From CALBZE01 sp036381255 (GTDB lineage: Bacteria; Gemmatimonadota; Gemmatimonadetes; Longimicrobiales; RSA9): a stretch of DNA of 5,679 nt. Position 1 is the first letter of the stretch; the number at the start of each line of letters is the position of its first letter. The stretch spans positions 1 through 5,679 of the forward strand of contig DASVDG010000060.1 of NCBI GenBank assembly GCA_036381255.1, given 5' to 3'. Position numbers and translations under genes: made by a program. Of this stretch, positions 1 to 5,679 are shown piece after piece. The notes beneath the pieces are model-generated. The model saw only the letters and a list, made by a program, of their open reading frames with translations. It was not told the DNA's origin and searched no databases.

Positions 1-471
1 CGGGTCGGCGAGACGCTGAACACGACGGCGCTCGTTCACGAGATCTACGTGCGCCTGGTCGACCAGAGCCGTGTGGAATGGGCGGATCGGGCGCATTTTC
101 TCGCCATCGCGTCCCGCGCCATGCGTTTCGTGCTGATCGACTACCTGCGCGCTCGCGCCGCGCTCAAGCGGGGCGCGCTGGGTGAGCCCGTGCCGATCGA
201 GGGGATCCAGGTCGCGGATGCCGGGGCGGGGACGGGGGGCGACCTGCTCGCCCTGAACGAGGCGCTCGAGCGCCTCGGGCGTCTCAGTCCCCGGCTCGGT
301 CAGCTCATCGAGTACCGGTTCTTCGGGGGGCTCACGCACGAGGAGATCGCCGAAGTGATGGGCGTCTCGGTCCGTACGGTGAAACGGGACTGGACGCGCG
401 CGCGCACGTGGCTGTACGAGCTGCTCAGCACGGAGGAAGCCGGCGACGGTACGCGGCCGGCCGCCAATTGA
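1..471 (+). CDS. ECF-type RNA polymerase sigma factor (Sigma70_ECF / TIGR02999-like), 5'-partial
   Basis: Directs RNA polymerase to a specific promoter set; acts in the cytoplasm. The frame is open from base 1 to the TGA at 469-471, giving 156 visible residues. The GTG at 49 lies inside conserved sequence and is not the start. By family comparison some 40-50 N-terminal residues are missing. Visible residues 5-20 (TLNTTALVHEIYVRLV) match the region 2.2 helix. The stretch from about residue 26 (WADRAHF...) to about 57 (...RARAALKRG) matches regions 2.3-2.4, which bind the -10 element. A Gly/Ala-rich linker (about 58-80) leads to region 4, with a helix-turn-helix at about 110-131 (GLTHEEIAEVMGVSVRTVKR) that reads the -35 element. 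The acidic DAED motif usual in region 2.2 is replaced by Asn7-Thr8-Thr9-Ala10. No anti-sigma gene follows; a Ser/Thr kinase lies 118 bases downstream, a pairing common for this family, so control by phosphorylation is plausible (inference). Family call is firm; the regulon is unknown. Confidence 0.93.
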   Translation, partial: RVGETLNTTALVHEIYVRLVDQSRVEWADRAHFLAIASRAMRFVLIDYLRARAALKRGALGEPVPIEGIQVADAGAGTGGDLLALNEALERLGRLSPRLGQLIEYRFFGGLTHEEIAEVMGVSVRTVKRDWTRARTWLYELLSTEEAGDGTRPAAN

Positions 472-536
472 CGCACGGCCGCCCGGCGGAGCCCGAGCGC
501 GGAGGTCGCGTCGCGCGGCGTCCGCCTGCCGGTACG

Positions 537-550
537 GCGCCGCCCGGCGC
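537..550 (+). other. Small perfect hairpin, 5-bp stem
   Basis: GCGCC (537-541) and GGCGC (546-550) are exact reverse complements around the four-base loop GCCC. An overlapping, mutually exclusive alternative pairs GCCG (528-531) with CGGC (535-538). No T-run follows, so it is not an intrinsic terminator. Stems this short are expected by chance at this base composition, so function is doubtful. Confidence 0.2.
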
Positions 551-578
551 GCCCGACGATCCCGGTGCGGCATGACCC

Positions 579-582
579 GGAG
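579..582 (+). promoter_or_regulatory. Shine-Dalgarno site for kinase gene, supports start at 590
   Basis: GGAG lies seven bases before the ATG at 590. The in-frame ATG at 572 has no purine-rich site in front of it (the preceding bases read CCCGGTGCGGC). This favours 590 as the true start. Confidence 0.6.
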
Positions 583-589
583 CCGAGCG

Positions 590-3304
590 ATGGAGGATCT
601 CAACCCGGATCGGTGGCAGCGGATCGATCGCCTTTTCGCGCAGGCGCTGGACGAGCCGCCGGACCGGCGCCTCGAGTGGCTGGCCCGCGCGTGCGACGGC
701 GACGCGGAGTTGTACGACGCCGTGGCCCGCCTGCTCGCGAAGGTCCGGGCCGCGGAGGAGGCGCTCGGCGAATCCGTCGCCGATTACGCGGAAACGGCGC
801 TTGCCGCGCTGGCGGGCGAAGCGCCGGACGACGCGCAGGAGGACCCGCTCCCGCTGGATAGGCGCGTCGGCGCGTACCGGTTGATCGAGGAGATCGGGCG
901 CGGGGGGATGGGCACCGTCTACCTCGCGGAACGCGACGACGCGGAGTTCGAGAAACGCGTCGCGCTCAAGCTGGTCAAGCGCGGGATGGACACCGACGAC
1001 ATCCTGCACCGCTTCCGCTACGAGCGACAGATCCTGGCCTCGCTTGAGCACCCGAACATCGCGCGGCTCTACGATGGCGGCGCCACGGCGGACGGCCGGC
1101 CGTACCTCGTCATGGAGTACATCGAGGGCGTGCCGATCACGCGCTACTGCGACGAGCACCGGCTGCCGATCGACGCGCGGCTGCGGCTGTTCGCCGGCGT
1201 CTGTCGCGCGGTCCAGTACGCGCACCAGAACCTGGTCGTCCATCGCGACATCAAGCCATCGAACATCCTCGTGCAGCCCGATGGCACGGTGAAGCTGCTC
1301 GACTTCGGGATCGCCAAGCTGCTGGACCCCGCGGTGGCCCGGGCGGCGCCCGAGACCCGGGCCGATCTGCGAATCTTCACGCCGGAGTACGCGGCGCCCG
1401 AGCAGCTTGCGGGCGAGGCGGTGACGACGGCGACGGACGTCTACTCGCTGGGCGTCCTGTTGTACGAGCTGCTGACGGGCCGCAGGCCCGAGGGCGGAGC
1501 GGACGCGGTTCGGCCGAGCGCGGCGCTGGGCCGGGGATCCGCCGGACCGTCCGACGCGACGGACGGCGCCGACTCGCTCGAGGAGACCGCGCGGCGGCGG
1601 AGTACCACGCCGGAACGGCTCCGGCGCCGGCTACGCGGCGATCTCGACAGCATCGTGAGTACGGCGTTGGCGAGAGAGCCGGCGCGACGCTACGCGTCGG
1701 CCGGCGAGCTCCTCGCGGACGTGGAACGGCACCGATCCGGGTTCCCGGTCGAGGCGCGCGGCCCTTCGCTTCGTTACCGGGCGGCGAGCTTCGTGCGCCG
1801 GCACCGCGTCGGCGTCGCTGCCGCGGCGGCCGTCGTGATCTCGCTGATCGGCGGGCTGGGCGCCGCGCTGTGGCAGGCCGGGCGGGTGGCGCGCGAGCGT
1901 GACCAGGCCCGGCTGGAGCGCGCTCGCGCCGACCAGGTGTCCGGCTTTGTGCTCGGCCTCTTCGAGGCCGCGGACCCGCTCACCGATGAACGGCTCGATA
2001 CGCTGCGTGCACGGGCGCTGATCGACAGAGGCGTGGTCCGCGTGCGCACCGAGCTGGCCGACCAGCCGGACGTGAAGGCCCGAACGCTCGCCACGCTCGG
2101 GAACGTGTACATGCACCTCGGGCTCTACGACAAGGCGCAGGAGCTCTTCGAAGAAGTCCTGGTGACGGCGCACCCGTCGTCCGGCCTCCCGCGCGAGCGC
2201 GCGCTGGCGCTCGCCTACCTCGCCCAACTGGCCGGCTGGCGCGGAGACTACGTCGCCGGCGACTCCCTCAACGCAATGGTTCTGGCCGCGTATGCGGAGC
2301 ACGGCTGGGAGCAGGACACGCTCTACGCCGACGTCCTGAGCTGGCGCGGGATCGCGCTGGGCATGCTCGGCCGGAGGGACGAGGCCGAGGCGCATCACGA
2401 GAAGGCGCTGGCACTCGCCAGGCAATGGGAGCCGGGCGGAGGGAAGCACTACTCCAACCTGCTCAACAACCTCGCCACGTACTACGCGAACATCGACGAG
2501 CACGCGCGGTCGGAGCCGCTGCTCCTGGAGGTGCTCGAGATCGATCGGAGGATCTACGGGCCCGACCACCCTCAGATCGCCATCGGCTACAACAATCTGG
2601 CGAGCTCCATCCATTACCAGGGCCGTCGTACGGAGGCCGAGCCATTCTACCGGGAGGCGCTGGCCATCAGCCGCAGGGTATACGGCCCCGACCATCCCCA
2701 CGTGGCCCAGTTCGCCGAGAACCTTGCCACGCTGCTGGACGATCTCGGCCGGAACGACGAGGCCGAGCCCTACTATCGGGACGCGCTCCGCATCCTGAAC
2801 GCGACGCTGGAACCCGCCGACCCCCGGCTCGCGATGCTGCGGCGCAACCTGGCGTTGAACCGCCACGCCGTCGGCGCATACGGCGAGGCGGAGGCGTTGC
2901 TGCGCGCCTCGATCGCGGCGCTCGATGCGTCGCTCGGGGCGGACCACCTGTACACGGCGTTCGCCCGGGCGAGCCTCGGCCGCACACTCACGGCCGCGGG
3001 TCGGGCTTCGGAGGCGCTTCCGCTGCTGGGGAGCAGCGTCGCGGCGCTGGAAGGCCAATTGCCGGACGACCACTGGCGGATCCAGGTGGTGCGCAGCGAC
3101 CTCGGCGCCGCGCTGGCGGCCATCGGCGACGTCGCAACGGCCGAGCGGTTGCTCCTCGACAGCCACGCCGCCCTCCTCGAACAACGGGGGCCGGACGACT
3201 ACACGACGCGCGATGCACGCGCGCACCTTGCCCGCTTCTACCGCGCCCGCGGCCGCCCGGACCTCGCCGCGCGGTACGAGCGGCCGGCGGCACGCGCTCA
3301 ATAG
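590..3304 (+). CDS. Transmembrane Ser/Thr protein kinase (PknB-type) with extracytoplasmic TPR repeats
   Basis: Phosphorylates Ser/Thr on target proteins; 904 residues from the ATG at 590, 910 from the in-frame ATG at 572. Numbering below counts from 572. The 590 start is preferred because it has a Shine-Dalgarno site and gives the family-like opening MEDLNPDRWQRIDRLFAQAL. Residues 7-95 form a helical module common in sigma-linked kinases, role unknown. The kinase domain spans about 102-392: Gly loop 109-116 (GRGGMGTV), Lys133, helix C Glu151, HRD catalytic loop with Asp226 and Asn231, DFG 244-246, activation-loop Thr262 and Thr270, APE 275-277, and RRYAS at 373-377. All catalytic residues are present, so it should be active. 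One membrane helix (413-434) separates it from a TPR region (about 500-910). Topology is inferred: kinase inside, TPRs outside. It follows an ECF sigma gene and is followed after 16 bases by a DUF5916 gene, suggesting one operon. The sigma factor is a candidate substrate (inference). Confidence 0.95.
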   Translation: MEDLNPDRWQRIDRLFAQALDEPPDRRLEWLARACDGDAELYDAVARLLAKVRAAEEALGESVADYAETALAALAGEAPDDAQEDPLPLDRRVGAYRLIEEIGRGGMGTVYLAERDDAEFEKRVALKLVKRGMDTDDILHRFRYERQILASLEHPNIARLYDGGATADGRPYLVMEYIEGVPITRYCDEHRLPIDARLRLFAGVCRAVQYAHQNLVVHRDIKPSNILVQPDGTVKLLDFGIAKLLDPAVARAAPETRADLRIFTPEYAAPEQLAGEAVTTATDVYSLGVLLYELLTGRRPEGGADAVRPSAALGRGSAGPSDATDGADSLEETARRRSTTPERLRRRLRGDLDSIVSTALAREPARRYASAGELLADVERHRSGFPVEARGPSLRYRAASFVRRHRVGVAAAAAVVISLIGGLGAALWQAGRVARERDQARLERARADQVSGFVLGLFEAADPLTDERLDTLRARALIDRGVVRVRTELADQPDVKARTLATLGNVYMHLGLYDKAQELFEEVLVTAHPSSGLPRERALALAYLAQLAGWRGDYVAGDSLNAMVLAAYAEHGWEQDTLYADVLSWRGIALGMLGRRDEAEAHHEKALALARQWEPGGGKHYSNLLNNLATYYANIDEHARSEPLLLEVLEIDRRIYGPDHPQIAIGYNNLASSIHYQGRRTEAEPFYREALAISRRVYGPDHPHVAQFAENLATLLDDLGRNDEAEPYYRDALRILNATLEPADPRLAMLRRNLALNRHAVGAYGEAEALLRASIAALDASLGADHLYTAFARASLGRTLTAAGRASEALPLLGSSVAALEGQLPDDHWRIQVVRSDLGAALAAIGDVATAERLLLDSHAALLEQRGPDDYTTRDARAHLARFYRARGRPDLAARYERPAARAQ
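2447..3301 (+). repeat. Coding tandem repeat: 42-residue TPR units (6 full + 1 partial)
   Basis: Protein-level repeat inside the kinase gene. Counting residues from the ATG at 572, six consecutive units are each exactly 42 residues: 626-667, 668-709, 710-751, 752-793, 794-835 and 836-877. A 33-residue partial unit (878-910) ends the protein. The first two end in YGPDHP, and the following units end in degraded versions (EPADP, GADHL, PDDHW, GPDDY). Each carries the TPR pattern with small residues (NLA / LG) near positions 8-10 and an EAE/EAL block near 21-23. Three more divergent units precede them (about 500-540, 541-582, 583-625). The 42-residue period matches kinesin-light-chain-type TPRs (TPR_10/TPR_12), usually protein-binding surfaces. 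Confidence 0.85.
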
Positions 3305-3307
3305 ATC

Positions 3308-3311
3308 AGGA
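3308..3311 (+). promoter_or_regulatory. Shine-Dalgarno site for DUF5916 gene, fixes start at 3321
   Basis: AGGA sits nine bases before the ATG at 3321, just after the kinase stop at 3302-3304. No ATG, GTG or TTG occurs in frame between about 3290 and 3321. It therefore supports 3321 over the much earlier starts that the open frame would allow inside the kinase gene. Confidence 0.65.
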
Positions 3312-3320
3312 CAGCACACC

Positions 3321-5678
3321 ATGCCGCCTATCGCCCTTGGCGCCCTCCAGCTCGCCGCCGCCCTGACCGGCGCCGGCCCCGGCGACGTCTACCACGGCGG
3401 CCTGGGCCAGCTCGACGTGGCGGCGCCGCGCATCGAGGCGGAGATCGCGGTCGACGGCGTGCTCGACGAGCCGGTCTGGGCGCGGGCGGCCGTGCTGACC
3501 GGCTTCTCGCAGTACCGGCCGGTGGACGGCGTGCCGGCCGCGGACTCGACGGAGGTGCGCGTCTGGTACTCGCCGACGGCGATCCATTTCGGCATCCGCG
3601 CATTCGAGCCGCACGGCGCGGTGAACGCGACGCTCGCGGACCGAGACCGCATCGACGGCGACGACCACGTCGTTATCCTGCTCGACACGTACGCGGACGG
3701 CCGGCGCGCGCTGGTCTTCGGCGTCAACCCGCTGGGGATCCAGAGCGACGGTGTGCTGAGCGAGTCGACGCGGGAGCGCGCGAGCAGTTTCGACGCGGCA
3801 CAGGACCGTGCGGCGACGGACCTGAGCCCGGATTACGTCTACGAATCGAAAGGGCGGCTGAGGGAGGACGGCTACGAGGTCGAGGTCCGCATCCCGTTCG
3901 AGAGCCTGCGCTACCAGTCGGCGGCGGTGCAGGACTGGGGGCTCAACATCGTGCGACGGGTGCAGCACTCGGGGCACGAGCAGACGTGGGCGCCGGCGCG
4001 GCGCGGCCGCGCGTCGTTCCTGGCGCAGAGCGGGCACCTGCGCGACCTGACGGAGATCGGCCGGGGGCTGGTGCTGGACGTGAACCCGGTCACGACGATG
4101 AAGGTGGACGGCGCGGCGTCGCCGGGCGGCTGGCGCTACGACGCGGCGCGCCCCGAGCTGGGCGCGAACGTGCGCTGGGGGATCACGCCGAACCTGACGC
4201 TGAGCGGCACGGTCAACCCGGACTTCTCGCAGGTCGAATCGGACGCCGGCCAGCTCCAGTACGACCCGCGTCAGGCGCTGTTCTTCCCGGAGAAGCGCCC
4301 GTTCTTTCTCGAGGGGAGCGAGCAGTTCGAGGTGCCGGGCAACCTGATCTACAGCCGCCGCATCGTCGCGCCCGTCGCCGCGGCGAAGCTGACGGGGAAG
4401 GTCTCGGGCACGGACGTCGGGATCATCGCGGCGGTCGATGACGACGCGCTCTCGCCGACCGGCGACCACCCCGTCTTCAACATCGTGCGGCTGCGGCGCG
4501 ACGTCGGCGCGGCGTCGCACGTGGGCGTCGTGTACACGGACCGGGTCGAGGGCGAGGCCTACAACCGCGTGGCGGGCGCGGACGCGCGGCTGCTGTTCGG
4601 CGGCGTCTACGCGCTCTCGCTCCAGGCCGCGGGCAGCTTCACGCGCGAGGCCGGCGGGACCGTACGCGCGCCGAGCTGGCGCATCGGCTTCGACCGCGCG
4701 GGCCGTCGCTTCGGGATGAGCTACGACGTATCGGCCGTCTCGCCGGATTTCGTCGCCGGCAGCGGCTTCATCAGCCGGACCGGCATCGCGAACGTCAACA
4801 TCACGCACCGGCTGACGGTCCCCGGCCGCCCCGGCGCGTGGCTCGAGAGCTGGAGCGGCGCCATCGCGCTGCGCGGCACGTGGGACTACGACCGCTTCGT
4901 GAACGGCCTCGCCGCGACCGACCGCAAGCTGCACTTCAACAACACGTTCGCGCTGCGCGGCGGCTGGCGGCTCGGCGCGTCGGTGCTGCTCGAGTCGTTC
5001 GGCTACCCGCCGGAGCTGTACGCCGACTACGCCATCGAACGCCGGCTCGGCGGCGGCGTCACGGACACGGTCCCGTTCACCGGCACGCCGCGCATCGGCA
5101 ACCTGGACCTGGTGGTCAGCGTCGAGACGCCGGAGTACGAGCGGTTCAGCGGGAGCATCTTCGCCGTCGTCGGGCGGGACGAGAACTTCTACGAGTGGGC
5201 GCCCGCGTACATCGCGATCGGCACGCTGCGCGCGAACTGGCGGCCGACGGACCGGGTCCGCATCACGTTCACGCACGACCGCCAGCACTACATCCGCCCG
5301 GGCGACCGAAGCACCGTCGCGGTGCGCGACATCCCGCGGCTGAAGCTCGAGTACCAGCTCACGCGCGCCATCTTCGTGCGCTTCATCGGCCAGTACGACG
5401 CGCGGCGGCAGGACGACCTGCGCGACGACAGCCGCACCGGCGACCCCATCCTGATCCGCGACCCGGCGACGGGCGATTACTCGCGGGAGCTCGCCCTCGG
5501 CCGAAACGTCAACGCGTTCCGGATGGACTGGCTGTTCTCGTACCGGCCGACGCCGGGCACGGTCGTGTACGCGGGGTACGGGAGCAGCCTGTCGGAGCCG
5601 GAGCCGTTCGGGTTCCGGGGGCTGAGCCGCGCGAGCGACGGGTTTTTTGTAAAGGTGAGTTATCTGCTGCGGGTGTGA
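3321..5678 (+). CDS. CBM9-like / DUF5916 outer-membrane beta-barrel protein
   Basis: Encodes 785 residues, in the usual range for DUF5916 proteins. Residues 1-21 are a hydrophobic, Ala/Leu-rich export signal that lacks the usual positive charge. Residues about 30-230 resemble the carbohydrate-binding module family 9-like fold, with the entry motif IAVDGVLDEPVW (42-53), the strand TEVRVWYSPTAIHFGIRAFEP, and RIPFESLRY near 191-199. From about 240 onward is DUF5916, with two signatures: NPDFSQVESD (299-308) and FFPEKRPFFLEG (321-332). The rest alternates polar and hydrophobic residues as in a beta-barrel and ends in GFFVKVSYLLRV, a typical last outer-membrane strand. Biochemical function of the family is not established; the CBM9-like part suggests binding of a sugar or similar ligand. 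It lies 16 bases after the kinase gene with its own Shine-Dalgarno site, so it is probably co-transcribed. Family assignment is strong, outer-membrane location likely, and role in the kinase pathway unknown. Confidence 0.92.
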   Translation: MPPIALGALQLAAALTGAGPGDVYHGGLGQLDVAAPRIEAEIAVDGVLDEPVWARAAVLTGFSQYRPVDGVPAADSTEVRVWYSPTAIHFGIRAFEPHGAVNATLADRDRIDGDDHVVILLDTYADGRRALVFGVNPLGIQSDGVLSESTRERASSFDAAQDRAATDLSPDYVYESKGRLREDGYEVEVRIPFESLRYQSAAVQDWGLNIVRRVQHSGHEQTWAPARRGRASFLAQSGHLRDLTEIGRGLVLDVNPVTTMKVDGAASPGGWRYDAARPELGANVRWGITPNLTLSGTVNPDFSQVESDAGQLQYDPRQALFFPEKRPFFLEGSEQFEVPGNLIYSRRIVAPVAAAKLTGKVSGTDVGIIAAVDDDALSPTGDHPVFNIVRLRRDVGAASHVGVVYTDRVEGEAYNRVAGADARLLFGGVYALSLQAAGSFTREAGGTVRAPSWRIGFDRAGRRFGMSYDVSAVSPDFVAGSGFISRTGIANVNITHRLTVPGRPGAWLESWSGAIALRGTWDYDRFVNGLAATDRKLHFNNTFALRGGWRLGASVLLESFGYPPELYADYAIERRLGGGVTDTVPFTGTPRIGNLDLVVSVETPEYERFSGSIFAVVGRDENFYEWAPAYIAIGTLRANWRPTDRVRITFTHDRQHYIRPGDRSTVAVRDIPRLKLEYQLTRAIFVRFIGQYDARRQDDLRDDSRTGDPILIRDPATGDYSRELALGRNVNAFRMDWLFSYRPTPGTVVYAGYGSSLSEPEPFGFRGLSRASDGFFVKVSYLLRV

Positions 5679-5679
5679 C

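Larger units (their letters stand above)
472..589 (+). other. Intergenic gap between sigma factor and kinase genes
   Basis: About 118 bases (100 if the kinase starts at 572), extremely G+C-rich. I see no T-tract terminator and no recognisable -35/-10 promoter, so read-through from the sigma factor gene into the kinase gene is plausible. It contains a small perfect hairpin at 537-550 and the kinase Shine-Dalgarno site at 579-582. An ECF promoter could be present without being recognisable, because the target motif of this sigma factor is unknown. Confidence 0.5.

Noticed and set aside
49..51. GTG as the start of the sigma factor gene
   Set aside because: The frame is open to base 1, and the residues before this codon (TLNTTALVHEIY) are conserved sigma region 2.2 sequence, so the gene begins before the window.
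472..571. Promoter for the kinase gene in the intergenic gap
   Set aside because: No -35/-10-like pair or A/T-rich patch is visible. An ECF-type promoter cannot be excluded but cannot be supported from sequence alone.
2925..3320. Long N-terminal extension of the DUF5916 gene overlapping the kinase gene
   Set aside because: The extension is Arg/Ala/Pro-rich out-of-frame kinase sequence. The Shine-Dalgarno site and export signal both support the ATG at 3321.
1631..3322. 563-codon open frame on the minus strand, antisense to the kinase gene
   Set aside because: Same composition artefact. It mirrors the TPR-coding strand and shows no domain of its own.
2425..3366. 313-codon open frame on the plus strand overlapping the kinase 3' end
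   Set aside because: An out-of-frame reading of the TPR region, Arg/Pro/Gly-rich, with no Shine-Dalgarno site considered convincing and no family resemblance.
3306..5288. 660-codon open frame on the minus strand, antisense to the DUF5916 gene
   Set aside because: Long antisense frames are expected at this G+C content. The translation is low-complexity Arg/Ala/Val/Asp with no recognisable domain, while the opposite strand encodes clear family motifs.
5613..5648. Possible intrinsic terminator: G+C-rich sequence followed by TTTTTT
   Set aside because: The best stem I can find before the T-run is only three base pairs (CCG/CGG), and the T-run encodes the Phe-Phe of the conserved last barrel strand.
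1..5679. CRISPR array, insertion sequence, tRNA or rRNA
   Set aside because: No direct repeat-spacer pattern, terminal inverted repeats, transposase motifs or RNA gene signatures were seen; nearly all bases are accounted for by three coding genes.

Overview
This is a very G+C-rich window (roughly 70% by eye, with G/C at almost every third codon position) holding three co-directional + strand genes and almost no non-coding DNA. The gene content is an ECF sigma factor of the Sigma70_ECF type, a large membrane Ser/Thr kinase with TPR repeats, and a CBM9-like/DUF5916 outer-membrane protein. It points to a Gram-negative, kinase-rich lineage such as Gemmatimonadota or Acidobacteriota. That assignment is inferred from family distribution and base composition, since no rRNA or other phylogenetic marker is present.

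Layout: (1) 1-471, the 3' part of an ECF-type sigma factor whose N-terminus lies before the window. (2) 472-589, a short G+C-rich gap with a Shine-Dalgarno site but no convincing terminator or promoter. (3) 590-3304 (or from 572), a transmembrane PknB-type Ser/Thr kinase: N-terminal helical module, complete kinase domain, one membrane helix, then an extracytoplasmic TPR region that ends in an unbroken 42-residue register. (4) A 16-base gap with its own Shine-Dalgarno site. (5) 3321-5678, a 785-residue exported protein with an N-terminal CBM9-like domain and a C-terminal DUF5916 region that looks like an outer-membrane beta-barrel. The window ends one base after its stop codon.

How they may work together (inference): the TPR region of the kinase sits outside the cytoplasmic membrane and could sense a protein or envelope state. 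The cytoplasmic kinase could then act on the sigma factor encoded just upstream. In the sigma factor, the place where most ECF factors carry the acidic DAED motif of region 2.2 reads Asn-Thr-Thr-Ala. This resembles the logic of the EcfP/PknT pair of Vibrio, where threonine phosphorylation supplies the missing negative charge. The tightly linked outer-membrane protein could be an output or the sensed partner. The individual families are known. The most interesting aspect is the arrangement as a possible phosphorylation-switched sigma factor module with an envelope protein attached. No mobile element, CRISPR array, tRNA or rRNA was seen.
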